The position numbers and the translations under genes are program-made. From Rugamonas rivuli (GTDB taxonomy: Bacteria > Pseudomonadota > Gammaproteobacteria > Burkholderiales > Burkholderiaceae_D): a DNA stretch of 64,000 nt. Of the stretch, positions 34,843 to 44,114 are shown piece by piece. A model generated the notes under the pieces. The model saw only the letters and a program-made list of their open reading frames with translations, had not been told where the DNA came from and made no database searches. Position 1 is the stretch's first letter. Each line of letters starts with the position of its first letter. Location: the NCBI RefSeq assembly GCF_009380165.1, contig NZ_WHUF01000006.1, positions 62,001-126,000 on the forward strand. Direction: 5' to 3'.

Positions 34843-34916
34843 GTTTAAACTTTCAAATTTAGCAATGGCTCGCGCCAATAATGAGGCAAATTCTACACAA
34901 TGGCTGCACGTTAGGC

Positions 34917-34946
34917 GAAAATAAAAGCGGCGCCCTTGAGGCGCCG
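34917..34946 (-). terminator. Intrinsic terminator downstream of the S41 protease gene
   Basis: On the minus strand a 7-bp GC stem (CGGCGCC with GGCGCCG, 5-base loop) is followed by CTTTTATTTT. It stands after the large inverted repeat and would end transcription from the protease gene before the KAS III gene. Confidence 0.75.
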
Positions 34947-34949
34947 TTG

Positions 34950-35049
34950 AAAAAATGGGGTCAAGTCTGACATTTGGACACGGGCTCTACCGTAAAGCGA
35001 TCTACGGTAGAGCCCGTGTCCAAATGTCAGACTTGCCCCCCAATTTTTA
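34950..35049. repeat. Large inverted repeat (32-bp perfect arms)
   Basis: Arms 34963-34994 and 35003-35034 are perfectly complementary over 32 bp around an 8-base loop. Outside them GGGG (34957-34960) faces CCCC, and A-runs face T-runs, extending the imperfect stem to nearly 100 bp. It contains no ORF. It lies between the stop of the S41 protease gene, which its right end overlaps slightly, and the KAS III gene. The GGGGTCAAGTCTGAC-type ends resemble dispersed palindromes of Oxalobacteraceae genomes (from memory, not searched). Confidence 0.9.
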
Positions 35050-36501
35050 TTTCTTGGCCAGATCCTTCTTGATACCGCCGAGCGCGGCTTCGGTCTGCAC
35101 CACCGTGGTTTCGGGCTTGGCCAGCTGAACAGGCAAGCCTTTCAGGTGGTTCAGCGCCTGCGCCAGCTGGAAATCGTCGGCGCTGCCGTACTCCAGCGGC
35201 TTGCGTTTCTTCTCCAGCGCCACGATGCGCAGCTGCTCTTCCAGCTCGTCGCGCTTGCTCTTGGCGATTTCCTGGTCGCGGTCGTTCGTCAGGTGTTTGT
35301 CGAGGTCGGCCTCGCGGGTGCGCAGCGCGTTCAGGCCGTCGCCGTCGGCGTTCTCATCCACCGCCAGGTCCGGCACGATGCCCTTGGCCTGGATCGAGCG
35401 GCCGTTCGGCGTGTAATAGCGCGCCGTGGTCAGCTTGACGGCGGTGTCGGCGGTCAGCTGGCGGATGGTTTGCACCGAGCCCTTGCCGAAGGTCTGGGTG
35501 CCGATGATCTCGGCCCGCTTGTAATCCTGCAGCGCGCCGGCGACGATTTCCGAGGCCGAGGCCGAACCGGTGTTGACCAGCACCGCCATCGGCACCTGCT
35601 TGAGCGCGGCCGGCAGCTTGGCCAGCGCGTCGCTGTCGTTGCGCAGCGCGTAGTATTCGGGACGGCCGTAGAAGATCTGCTTGGAGTCCGGCAGCTGGCC
35701 GTTGGTCGAGACGATGGCCGCATCCTTGGGCAGGAAGGCCGCCGCCACGCCGATCGCGCCTTGCAGCACGCCGCCCGGGTCGTTGCGCAGGTCCAGCACC
35801 AGGCCCTTGATGTTCGGATCCTGTTTGTACAATTCGATAATCTTGGCGGCCAGGTCATCGACGGTCGGTTCCTGGAACTGCGAGATGCGCACCCAGGCGT
35901 AACCAGGCTCGACGATCTTGCCCTTGACGCTCTTCTGGTGGATTTCCTCGCGCGTGATGTTGAACACCAGCGGCTCGGCCTCGCCCTTGCGCAGGATGGT
36001 CATGCTGACCTTGGTGTGCGGCTCGCCGCGCATCTTCTTGACCGACTCGTCCAGGCTCAAGCCCTTGACCGGCGTGTTGTCCAGCCGGGAGATCAGGTCG
36101 CCCGCCTTGATGCCGGCACGCCAGGCCGGCGAATCCTCGATCGGCGCGACGATCTTGATGTAGCCGTCCTCGCTCTGGCCGATCTCGATGCCGAGGCCGA
36201 CGAACTTGCCCTGCGAACCTTCGCGCAGTTCGGCGTAGGCTTTCTTGTCCAGGTAGGCGGAGTGCGGGTCCAGCGAGGCCACCATGCCGGAGATGGCTTC
36301 GGTCAGCAGCTTCTTGTCTTCGACTTTTTCGACGTAGTCGGATTTGATCAGGCCGAACACATCGGCCAGCTGTCGCAGCTCTTCCAGCGGCAGCGGCGGG
36401 TCCACCGGCTTTTGCGCCATGGCGGAAAACTGCAGCGAGATCGCGACACCGGCCACGACACCCAGGCCGACCAGTCCGGAATTTTTTAGTTTCTTGCCCA
36501 T
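35047..36501 (-). CDS. S41-family C-terminal processing peptidase (CtpA-like)
   Basis: A 484-residue protease with an N-terminal membrane anchor or signal (about 8-30). A PDZ domain (about 95-175) carries GLGIEIG and SPAWRAGIKAGDLI. The peptidase domain has catalytic Ser near 313 (NTGSASASEIVAG) and Lys near 338 (GTQTFGKGSVQT). A C-terminal charged coiled region (about 400-440) follows. It trims C-termini of periplasmic or lipoprotein substrates. Transcription ends at the terminator at 34917-34946. Confidence 0.92.
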   Translation of the reverse strand: MGKKLKNSGLVGLGVVAGVAISLQFSAMAQKPVDPPLPLEELRQLADVFGLIKSDYVEKVEDKKLLTEAISGMVASLDPHSAYLDKKAYAELREGSQGKFVGLGIEIGQSEDGYIKIVAPIEDSPAWRAGIKAGDLISRLDNTPVKGLSLDESVKKMRGEPHTKVSMTILRKGEAEPLVFNITREEIHQKSVKGKIVEPGYAWVRISQFQEPTVDDLAAKIIELYKQDPNIKGLVLDLRNDPGGVLQGAIGVAAAFLPKDAAIVSTNGQLPDSKQIFYGRPEYYALRNDSDALAKLPAALKQVPMAVLVNTGSASASEIVAGALQDYKRAEIIGTQTFGKGSVQTIRQLTADTAVKLTTARYYTPNGRSIQAKGIVPDLAVDENADGDGLNALRTREADLDKHLTNDRDQEIAKSKRDELEEQLRIVALEKKRKPLEYGSADDFQLAQALNHLKGLPVQLAKPETTVVQTEAALGGIKKDLAKK

Positions 36502-36863
36502 GTTTCACCTATCGAAGCTGTTGCCGACAGCCGCCGCCGGTGGGAGTTCCCGCCGCAACGTGCTTGAGTTGAGTATAAACCTGATTCCCGGCAAACGTAG
36601 TAGCCGTCACGAAATGATTTATACCTTTACGAGAATTTACAACGCTTGCCGTTGACTTTTAAAGTACGCCAGCGCCTACTTGCGAATCATCAAGTTTGCT
36701 GTTTTGTACGCAGTGTATCCCCCACGTTCACGTCCGTAAGCAATTGTAAGAAGTCCTGTAACGGCGGGGGCCGCGACCTAAACTGAATTCGTATTTCTCT
36801 CTACCCTGAAGTGGTTTTCGCCTGCGCCCCAAGCGCAGGCTTTTTTTTATCCATGGAGCCTAC
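36502..36863. other. Divergent intergenic region with leader and terminator
   Basis: This 362-base stretch separates the divergent protease and Spy-like genes and has no convincing ORF. It is AT-richer than its surroundings. A TTGACT hexamer near 36653 is a possible -35, but the -10 at 17 bases spacing is poor. Its plus-strand end holds an intrinsic terminator 15 bases upstream of the Spy-like ATG. It may encode a short leader RNA. Confidence 0.5.
36820..36848 (+). terminator. Intrinsic terminator or attenuator just before the Spy-like gene
   Basis: A perfect 8-bp GC-rich stem (36820-36827 with 36833-36840) has a 5-base loop and is followed by eight T residues, then the ribosome site GGAG and ATG 36864. 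No plus-strand gene ends upstream, so it must terminate a leader or small RNA, or regulate read-through. Confidence 0.85.
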
Positions 36864-37439
36864 ATGCGTATTAACTTCCGTTCCACGTTGCTGCGCATGA
36901 GCGCCGCGTTGGCCTTGAGCGCCGTGCTGTCGCCGGCGTTTGCCCTGCCTGTCATGGAGATGCGCGCCGAGGACTTGCTGCCGATGGCGGCCGAGCTGAA
37001 AAAATCGCTGAACCTCAACGCCAACCAGCAGATCCTGTGGCAGCAGACCGAAAGCAAGACGCGCAACCTGCTGCGCGAACGCCAGGCCCGCCGCGAACGC
37101 TTGCAGGCGGCCACGCTGGAAGCCACCAAGGGCGCCAACGTCGAACTGCGCGACCTGGCCAAGGCCGTCGACGAGGAAACCACGGCCGCCGCCAGCGAAG
37201 AAAAGCTGCTGCGCGAATGGTGGCTGACCGTCAACGATGCCTTGAATGAAACGCAGCGCCAAACCGTGGTGCAGCTGGTCGGTGAACAACTGCTGCGCGT
37301 GCCGGACAACGGCGCCCACGGCGCCGCGCCGCACAAGCAGGAAGGCGGCGAGCAGCAGCATCGCGGCGGCCGCAAGAACGGCATGGGCGGCAGCGTCGGC
37401 GGACCCGGCGGCGCCAGCATCAGCCTGCCCGGCGGCTAA
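36864..37439 (+). CDS. Spy/CpxP-like periplasmic protein
   Basis: A 191-residue exported protein with a signal peptide (cleavage near AFA, about residue 27). The body is helical and charged with an LNLNANQQILWQQTESKTRNLLRERQ-type segment and a second LNETQRQTVVQL, similar to the paired LTxxQ-type helices of Spy/CpxP/heavy-metal-sensor proteins. The tail (about 150-191) is Gly/His-rich (QQHRGGRKNG). These proteins are ATP-independent periplasmic chaperones or stress sensors. No CpxRA-type genes are adjacent. A terminator-like leader element precedes it. Confidence 0.65.
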   Translation: MRINFRSTLLRMSAALALSAVLSPAFALPVMEMRAEDLLPMAAELKKSLNLNANQQILWQQTESKTRNLLRERQARRERLQAATLEATKGANVELRDLAKAVDEETTAAASEEKLLREWWLTVNDALNETQRQTVVQLVGEQLLRVPDNGAHGAAPHKQEGGEQQHRGGRKNGMGGSVGGPGGASISLPGG

Positions 37440-37441
37440 CA

Positions 37442-37519
37442 GTCGTTCCCGCGCAGGCGGGAACCCATGCTGAGTATCCTGGCTGGCGAAGTATGGATTC
37501 CCGCTTTCGCGGGAATGAC
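37442..37519. repeat. Palindromic (REP/BIME-like) repeat, copy 2
   Basis: Arms 37442-37468 and 37493-37519 are inverted, each forming a TTCCCGC/GCGGGAA hairpin. The right arm is identical to that of copy 1 (17286-17312), while the left arm has diverged at a few bases. It begins two bases after the stop of the Spy-like gene, matching the gene-end position of copy 1. Confidence 0.85.
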
Positions 37520-37629
37520 GGACTGCGTTAAGGGTTGCCCTTATTCCTGGCCGGGCGGTGTGTATCGTAAAGTAAAAAACCGCCCGCTGATCAATTTGCA
37601 GGCAGGGCTGCCGGTAGAATATCCAGCCT

Positions 37630-39855
37630 ATGAATAAACTGCTTCCTCTTGCTTGCCTGGCCCTGTTGGGGGCTACCGAAGTTCACGCACAAACCGATGC
37701 CGCACCTGTCACCGCGCCTGCCAAGCCGGTGCTGGGTCCGGACGGCAAGCCGCTGCCCAAGATCACCATCAGCGGCGGCCGCGCCGGCGACATGGACGAG
37801 CGCCGCAACTCGGTGGCGGGCAAGCAGGTCTACGGCCGCGAGGAGCTCGACCGCAACGGCGACAGCAACCTCGGCGACATCCTCAAGCGCCTGCCGGGCG
37901 TCACCATCGGCGGCCGTCCGGGCCGCGGCGGCGATGTGCGCATGCGCGGCATGGGCAACGGCTACACCCAGGTGCTGCTGAACGGCGAACGCCCGCCCGC
38001 CGGCTTCTCGATGGAGTCGCTGGCGCCCGACCAGGTCGAGCGCATCGAAGTGATGCGCGGCCCGATCGCCGAGCACAGCACGCGCGCCATCGCCGGCACC
38101 ATCAACATCATCCTGCGCGACGGCTACCAGCAGAAAGACAAGCAGCTCAAGTTCACCGACAGCATCGAGCAAGGCCGCCACGCGCCCAATCTGTCGCTGA
38201 CGGTGCCGGGCAAGACCGGCAGCCTGACCTGGCTGCTGACCGGTTCGGTCTTCGAAAACCGCCAGCACGACCAGACCGAAACCGTCAACCGCGACACCCG
38301 CAGCGACGGCGTGGTGGTCAAGGACCAGAACGTCCTCGACGAAACCAAGCGCAACTCGCGCGGCATCCACCTGACACCGCGCCTGTCGTACAAGTTCGAC
38401 AATGGCGATACGCTGAATTTCCAGCCCTTCCTGATGGTCAACCGCAGCGACAGCGACGGCCGCAGCGACCTGACGCAGAACGCTGGCCTGGTGCCGCCCG
38501 CGCTGCTGCAGCCGCCCGAGTACAACCTGGCGCTGACCGGCACCCACGCGGAATCGACCTTCGTGCGCGGCTTCGGCAACTGGGTGCACAAGCTGCAGGG
38601 CGCGGCCAAGCTGGACGTCAAGTTCGGCTTCGGCAGCGGCCACAGCGACAGCGACTCGCTACGCTATCAATACGACAACAGCGGCAAGCTGCTGCAACGC
38701 TACACCGACGATTCCACCGTGCGCGACCGCAGCGCCAGCACCGGCGGCAAGTACACCACGCCGATCGGCAAGGAACACGCGCTGGCGGCCGGCTGGGATA
38801 TCGAGCTGGGCCACCGCGCCGAGACCAAGACCTCGCTGGACAAGAACGGCGTGTCGCAGTTCGGCGATTCCGGCAACGACCTGACGGCCGACACGCGCCG
38901 CCTGGCCGTGTTCGCGCAGGACGAGTGGGACATCAGCCAGCAGTGGTCCGGCTACGCCGGCCTGCGCTGGGAAGGCATACGCACCACCAGCACCCGCGCC
39001 GGCCAGGACATCAGCAACACCAGCAGCGTGCTGAGCCCGCTGCTGCACGGCGTCTACCGCATCCCCGGGCATGACAAGGACCAGATCCGCGCCAGCCTGA
39101 CCAAGAGCTACAAGGCCGCCAACATCCAGGACTTGATCGCGCTGCCGTCGCTGTCGCGCCTGAACAGCGCCACCCGTCCGGACCGCACCGGCAACCCGGA
39201 CCTGAAGCCCGAACTGGCGACCGGCCTGGACTTCGCCTACGAACACTACCTCGGCCGCAGCGGCATCATCACTGCCGGCGGCTTCATCCGCGACATCAAG
39301 GACTTGATCCGCCGCGAGCTGACCCTGCAGGACACGCCGACCGGCCCGCGCTGGGTATCGACCCCCGGCAACATCGGCCACGCGCGCACCAAGGGCATCG
39401 AGCTGGAAGCCAAGTTCCAGTTGCAGGAACTGATGGCGGACGGCCCGGCGATCGACTTCCGCTCCAACTACAGCCGCTTCTGGTCCAGCGTGGACGGCAT
39501 CCCCGGCCCCAACAACCGCCTCGACGCGCAACCCAAGCAGACCGCCAATGTCGGCCTGGACTACCGCCTGAAGCCGGTGCCGCTGACCCTGGGCGCCAGC
39601 CTGAACTGGACGCCGCCGACCATCATCCAGAGCAGCGCCGAGCAGGTGGTGTACACCAGCCGCAAGCGCTCGTTCGACGCCTACGGCCTGTGGAAGTTCG
39701 ACGCGCGTCATCAAATCCGCATTTCTGCAAATAATCTGATGGCGGAAGACGCCCTCGGTAGTAATATCGTGACCGCCCGTGGCCTGGCACAATTGGCCGA
39801 TACGACCAACCAGACGTACGTCGTCTGGAGCGTCAAATACGAAATGAAGTTTTAA
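37630..39855 (+). CDS. TonB-dependent outer-membrane receptor
   Basis: A 741-residue protein with a signal peptide (to about residue 21, VHA-Q). The plug domain (about 60-165) has SNLGDILKRLPGVTIGG, VRMRGMGNGYTQVLLNGERPP and VERIEVMRGPIAEHSTRAIAGTINI. A 22-strand-type barrel follows, ending in aromatic KYEMKF. It imports a substrate too big for porins, using TonB energy. The substrate is unknown; no Fur box was found just upstream. It is followed after 16 bases by an M13 metallopeptidase gene in the same operon, hinting at peptide-related uptake (inference). Confidence 0.9.
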   Translation: MNKLLPLACLALLGATEVHAQTDAAPVTAPAKPVLGPDGKPLPKITISGGRAGDMDERRNSVAGKQVYGREELDRNGDSNLGDILKRLPGVTIGGRPGRGGDVRMRGMGNGYTQVLLNGERPPAGFSMESLAPDQVERIEVMRGPIAEHSTRAIAGTINIILRDGYQQKDKQLKFTDSIEQGRHAPNLSLTVPGKTGSLTWLLTGSVFENRQHDQTETVNRDTRSDGVVVKDQNVLDETKRNSRGIHLTPRLSYKFDNGDTLNFQPFLMVNRSDSDGRSDLTQNAGLVPPALLQPPEYNLALTGTHAESTFVRGFGNWVHKLQGAAKLDVKFGFGSGHSDSDSLRYQYDNSGKLLQRYTDDSTVRDRSASTGGKYTTPIGKEHALAAGWDIELGHRAETKTSLDKNGVSQFGDSGNDLTADTRRLAVFAQDEWDISQQWSGYAGLRWEGIRTTSTRAGQDISNTSSVLSPLLHGVYRIPGHDKDQIRASLTKSYKAANIQDLIALPSLSRLNSATRPDRTGNPDLKPELATGLDFAYEHYLGRSGIITAGGFIRDIKDLIRRELTLQDTPTGPRWVSTPGNIGHARTKGIELEAKFQLQELMADGPAIDFRSNYSRFWSSVDGIPGPNNRLDAQPKQTANVGLDYRLKPVPLTLGASLNWTPPTIIQSSAEQVVYTSRKRSFDAYGLWKFDARHQIRISANNLMAEDALGSNIVTARGLAQLADTTNQTYVVWSVKYEMKF

Positions 39856-39871
39856 CCACAAGGGAACTGCA

Positions 39872-41902
39872 GTGAAACGATACTTGCTGAGCACGCTTGC
39901 TTTGAGCCTGATGACCGCCTACGCCGGCGCCGCCGACATCGCCCCAGTGTCCGGCATCGACACCCAATACATCGACGCCAGCGTGCGTCCGCAAGACGAT
40001 TTCTATCGCCACCTGAACGGCGAGTGGCTGAAGGTCACGCAAATCCCGGAAGACAAATCCAGCTGGGGCACCTTCGCCAAGCTGCGCGACGACGTGCTGC
40101 CGCAACTGCGCGGCATCATCGAAACAGCCGAGGCCGATAAAGCCCGCAAGGCCGGCAGTGATGCGCAAAAGATCGGCGACCTGTACGCCAGCTTCATGGA
40201 CGAGAAAAAGCTGGAGACGCTGGGCGCCAAGCCGCTGGCAGGCGAGCTCAACCGCATCCGCGCGATCAAGGACAAGAAAGCCTTCCCGATGCTGATCGCC
40301 CACTTGAGCGAGCTCGGCGTGAGCACGCCGTACGGCGTCTACGTCAGCCAGGATGCGCGCGAATCGACCCGGTACGCGGTCGGCATTTCGCAAAGCGGCC
40401 TGGGCTTGCCGGACCGCGACTACTACCTGAAAAAAGACGACGCCAAGATGGTCGACACGCTGGCCAAGTACGAGGCGCACGTGGCCAAGATCCTGGCCCT
40501 GGGCGGCGACAAGCACGCCGCCGCCAGCGCCAAGGCCATCGTCGCGCTGGAAACCGCGTTGGCCGAGGCGCAGTGGACCAAGGTCGAGAACCGCGATCCG
40601 GTCAAGCGCTACAACAAGACCGAGATCGCCAAGCTGTCCGCACTGGCGCCGGGCTACGACTGGCAGCACGCGCTGGCCGCGGCCGGCGTGGCCAGCAAGG
40701 TCGACTACGTGATCGTCAACCAGCCGAGCTACCTGGCCGGCTTCAACGCCCAGCTGGAAAAGACCGACCTGGCGACCTGGAAATCCTACTTCGAATGGCA
40801 GTTGCTGCGCCGCGCTTCGCCGTATCTGTCGAAAGATTTCGCCGACGCCAGTTTCGATTTCTACAGCACCGTGCTGACCGGTATCGAGGTCAAGCCGCCG
40901 CGCTGGAAATCGGCGGTGAGCCTGGTCGAAGGCAGCCTGGGCGAAGTGTTGGGCAAGCTCTACGTGGGCCAGTACTTCCCGCCGGAGCGCAAGGCCCGCA
41001 TGGAAGAGCTGGTGAAGAACCTGCTGGCCTCGTACAAGACCAGCATCGACACGCTGGATTGGATGAGCCCGGAGACCAAGAAGGAAGCGCAAGCCAAGCT
41101 GGCCAAGTTCACGCCCAAGATCGGCTACCCGAACAAATGGCGCGACTACTCGTCGCTGGCCATCGTCCGTGGCGACCTGGTGGGCAACGTGCTGCGTGCC
41201 TCCGCGTTCGGCCACCAGCGCATGATCAACAAGCTGGGCAAGCCTATCGACCGCGAAGAGTGGGGCATGACGCCGCAAACCATCAACGCCTACTACAACC
41301 CGTCGATGAACGAGATCGTGTTCCCGGCCGCCATCCTGCAGCCGCCGTTCTTTGACGCCAAGGCCGACGACGCCGTCAACTACGGCGCCATCGGCGCGGT
41401 GATCGGCCACGAAATCAGCCACGGCTTCGACGACAAGGGCAGCCAGTCCGACGGCGACGGCAACCTGCGCGACTGGTGGAGCAAGGAAGACCGCGCCAAC
41501 TTCAAGGCCAAGGCCGACGCGCTGACCAGGCAGTACGACGGCTACAGCCCGATCGAAGGCTACAACGTCAACGGTTCGCTGACGCTGGGCGAGAACATCG
41601 CCGACAACAGCGGCGTGGCGATTGCGTACAAGGCCTACAAGCTGTCGCTGGGCGGCAAGCCGGCGCCGGTGATCGACGGCCTGACGGGCGACCAGCGCTT
41701 CTACATGGGCTTTGCCCAGGTATGGCGCAGCAAGACGCGCGACAAGCAGCAGATCGTGCTGATCAAGACCGACCCGCATTCGCCGGGCCAGTTCCGCGCC
41801 AACGGCACCATGGTCAACCAGCCGGGCTTCTACGAAGCCTTCGGCGTGAAGCCGGGCGACAAGATGTATGTTGCGCCGGAACAGCGCGTGATCATCTGGT
41901 AA
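39872..41902 (+). CDS. M13-family metallopeptidase 1 (PepO/neprilysin type)
   Basis: A 676-residue zinc endopeptidase starting at GTG 39872 with AGGGAA upstream, and a signal peptide (cleaved near AGA-A, about 22). M13 hallmarks: the N-terminal PQDDFYRHLNGEWL, NAYYNPSMNEIVFPA, the zinc motif H513-EISH-517 followed by GFDD, and LGENIADNSG with the third ligand Glu. The C-terminal KPGDKMYVAPEQRVIIW is typical. It is probably periplasmic and cleaves peptides. Next to HEISH it has DDKGSQSDG where the two downstream paralogues have DDQGAQYDG. It is co-transcribed with the TonB receptor. Confidence 0.93.
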   Translation: MKRYLLSTLALSLMTAYAGAADIAPVSGIDTQYIDASVRPQDDFYRHLNGEWLKVTQIPEDKSSWGTFAKLRDDVLPQLRGIIETAEADKARKAGSDAQKIGDLYASFMDEKKLETLGAKPLAGELNRIRAIKDKKAFPMLIAHLSELGVSTPYGVYVSQDARESTRYAVGISQSGLGLPDRDYYLKKDDAKMVDTLAKYEAHVAKILALGGDKHAAASAKAIVALETALAEAQWTKVENRDPVKRYNKTEIAKLSALAPGYDWQHALAAAGVASKVDYVIVNQPSYLAGFNAQLEKTDLATWKSYFEWQLLRRASPYLSKDFADASFDFYSTVLTGIEVKPPRWKSAVSLVEGSLGEVLGKLYVGQYFPPERKARMEELVKNLLASYKTSIDTLDWMSPETKKEAQAKLAKFTPKIGYPNKWRDYSSLAIVRGDLVGNVLRASAFGHQRMINKLGKPIDREEWGMTPQTINAYYNPSMNEIVFPAAILQPPFFDAKADDAVNYGAIGAVIGHEISHGFDDKGSQSDGDGNLRDWWSKEDRANFKAKADALTRQYDGYSPIEGYNVNGSLTLGENIADNSGVAIAYKAYKLSLGGKPAPVIDGLTGDQRFYMGFAQVWRSKTRDKQQIVLIKTDPHSPGQFRANGTMVNQPGFYEAFGVKPGDKMYVAPEQRVIIW

Positions 41903-41931
41903 GCGCTTAACCACCGGGAAGAACGCAAAAA

Positions 41932-41955
41932 AAAGGCCACCTCGCGTGGCCTTTT
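41932..41955. terminator. Intrinsic terminator after M13 peptidase 1
   Basis: The stem AAGGCCAC/GTGGCCTT (5-base loop) is flanked by an A-run upstream and a T-run downstream, 30 bases after the first M13 stop. It separates the receptor-M13 unit from the second M13 gene. Confidence 0.85.
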
Positions 41956-41983
41956 TGCTATTGTTCCAAGCCTAGCCTATACA
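41955..41983 (+). promoter_or_regulatory. Possible promoter of M13 peptidase 2
   Basis: TTGCTA (41955-41960) and TATACA (41978-41983) are separated by 17 bases, directly after the preceding terminator. Each hexamer matches consensus at four of six bases, and the implied transcript start is very close to the ribosome site, so this is weak. Confidence 0.3.
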
Positions 41984-41998
41984 ACCATGGAGATAGAC

Positions 41999-44026
41999 TT
42001 GAAAGCACATCTGTTAAGCGCGCTGATGTTGGCGCTGCTGGCTTCGGCCGGCGTCCAGGCACAGCAAAAAACCTCGGGCGTCGACCTGGCCGAAATCAAC
42101 GCCGCCGTCCGCCCGCAGGACGACTTCTTCCTCAACCTGAACGGCAAGTGGCTGGCCAAGACCGAGATCCCGGCCGACAAGTCGAGCTGGGGCTCGTTTG
42201 AAAAGCTGGACGACGACACCAAGCCGCAGCTGCGCGCCATCATCGAAGCGGCCGCCGCCGATCCGAACAAGACGCCGGGCTCGGACGCCCAGCGCATCGG
42301 CGATTTCTTCGCCAGCTACATGGACGAAGCCAAACTGGAGCAGCTGGGCCTGAGCCCGCTGCGCGCCGAGCTGGACCGCGTGGCCGCACTGAAGGACAAG
42401 AAAGACATCCCGGCCCTGATCGCCCACTTCAACCGCTACGGCGTCACCGCGCCCTACGGCTTCGCCATCCACCAGGACAACAAGGATTCGACCAAGTACG
42501 TGGCCGACATCGTCCAGGACGGCCTGAGCCTGCCGGACCGCGACTACTACCTGAAAAAGTCGGACAAGAAGATGGCCGACACCCTGGCCAAGTACGAGCA
42601 GCACGTGACCAAAATGCTGACCCTGGCCGGCAACGCCAACGCGGTGGCCGACGCCAAGGCCATCGTGGCGCTGGAGACCGAGCTGGCGAAAGTCCAGTGG
42701 ACCAAGGTCGAGCTGCGCGATCCGGTCAAGGCCTACAACAAGGTGCCGCTGGATAAACTGTCCAAGCTGGCGCCCGGCTACGACTGGACCACTTGGCTCA
42801 AGGACACCGGCATCGCCGGCAAGGTCGACTACGTCATCGTCAGCCAGCCCAGCTTCATCACCGGCTTCAACCAGGTGCTGAACAAGACGCCGCTGGCGAC
42901 CTGGCAAGCCTGGTTCCGTTGGCAAGTGATCCACGCCAACGCCTCGTATCTGTCGAAGGATTTCGCGCTGGAGAACTTCGCCTTCTACGGCACCGTGCTC
43001 AGCGACATCAAGGAACAGCAGCCGCGCTGGAAGCGCGCGGTCAACGCCACCGACGGCGCACTGGGCGAGAGCCTGGGCAAGCTGTACGTGGCGCAGCATT
43101 TCCCGGCCGAACGCAAGGAGCGCATGGAGGTGCTGGTGCAGAACCTGCTGGCGGCCTTCAAGCAAAGCATCACCACGCTGGACTGGATGGGCCCGGCCAC
43201 CAAGGAACAGGCGCAGGCCAAGCTGGCCAAGTTCATGGTCAAGATCGGCTATCCGAACAAATGGCGCGACTACTCGCCGCTGGTGGTGGCCAAGGATGAT
43301 TTGGTCGGCAATATCCAGCGCTCGCGCGAGTTCGACTACAACAAGGAAGTGAACAAGCTCGGCAAGCCTATCGACCGCGATGAATGGGGCATGACGCCGC
43401 AAACCATCAACGCCTACTACAACCCCGAGTTGAACGAGATCGTGTTCCCGGCCGCCATCCTGCAACCGCCGTTCTTCAACGCCGACGCGGACGACGCCGT
43501 CAACTACGGCGCCATCGGCGCGGTGATCGGCCACGAGATCAGCCACGGCTTCGACGACCAGGGCGCCCAGTACGACGGCGACGGCAATCTGCGCGACTGG
43601 TGGACCAAGGCCGACCACAAGAACTTCGCCGCCAAGAGCAAGATGCTGGTCAAGCAGTACAACGCCTTCAGCCCGGTCAAGGGCTACCACGTCAACGGCG
43701 AGCTGACCCTGGGCGAGAACATCGCCGACAACTCGGGCGCGGCGATCGCGCTCAAGGCTTACCGGATTTCGCTCAACGGCCAGCCGTCGCCGGTGATCGA
43801 CGGCCTGACCGGCGAGCAGCGCTTCTACATGGGCTTCGGCCAGGTGTGGCGCAGCAAGATTCGTGACGCCCAGCAAATCGTTTACCTCAAATCCGACCCG
43901 CACTCGCCGGACCAGTTCCGCGCCAACGGCACGGTGCGCAATCAGCCGGGTTTTTACAACGCTTTTGGCGTAAAACCGGGCGACAAGATGTATCTGGCGC
44001 CAAAAGACCGCGTCAACATGTGGTAA
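41999..44026 (+). CDS. M13-family metallopeptidase 2
   Basis: The second of three tandem paralogues. TTG 41999 is chosen as start because GGAG lies seven bases upstream and it gives a signal peptide (LKAHLLSALMLALLASAGVQAQ) aligned with those of its neighbours; an ATG at 41987 has no ribosome site. The protein has 675 residues with VRPQDDFFLNLNGKWL, NAYYNPELNEIVFPA, H512-EISH-516, GFDDQGAQYDG, LGENIADNSG and a C-terminal RVNMW. It is predicted to be periplasmic. It appears closer in sequence to the third copy than to the first. Confidence 0.92.
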   Translation: MKAHLLSALMLALLASAGVQAQQKTSGVDLAEINAAVRPQDDFFLNLNGKWLAKTEIPADKSSWGSFEKLDDDTKPQLRAIIEAAAADPNKTPGSDAQRIGDFFASYMDEAKLEQLGLSPLRAELDRVAALKDKKDIPALIAHFNRYGVTAPYGFAIHQDNKDSTKYVADIVQDGLSLPDRDYYLKKSDKKMADTLAKYEQHVTKMLTLAGNANAVADAKAIVALETELAKVQWTKVELRDPVKAYNKVPLDKLSKLAPGYDWTTWLKDTGIAGKVDYVIVSQPSFITGFNQVLNKTPLATWQAWFRWQVIHANASYLSKDFALENFAFYGTVLSDIKEQQPRWKRAVNATDGALGESLGKLYVAQHFPAERKERMEVLVQNLLAAFKQSITTLDWMGPATKEQAQAKLAKFMVKIGYPNKWRDYSPLVVAKDDLVGNIQRSREFDYNKEVNKLGKPIDRDEWGMTPQTINAYYNPELNEIVFPAAILQPPFFNADADDAVNYGAIGAVIGHEISHGFDDQGAQYDGDGNLRDWWTKADHKNFAAKSKMLVKQYNAFSPVKGYHVNGELTLGENIADNSGAAIALKAYRISLNGQPSPVIDGLTGEQRFYMGFGQVWRSKIRDAQQIVYLKSDPHSPDQFRANGTVRNQPGFYNAFGVKPGDKMYLAPKDRVNMW

Positions 44027-44114
44027 CACTTTATGCGGTAGCGGCCCTGTGATATAAAGCGCAACAGGGCCAAACATCGTGGATTGGCCTTTATACAATC
44101 AAGAGGATATTTTC

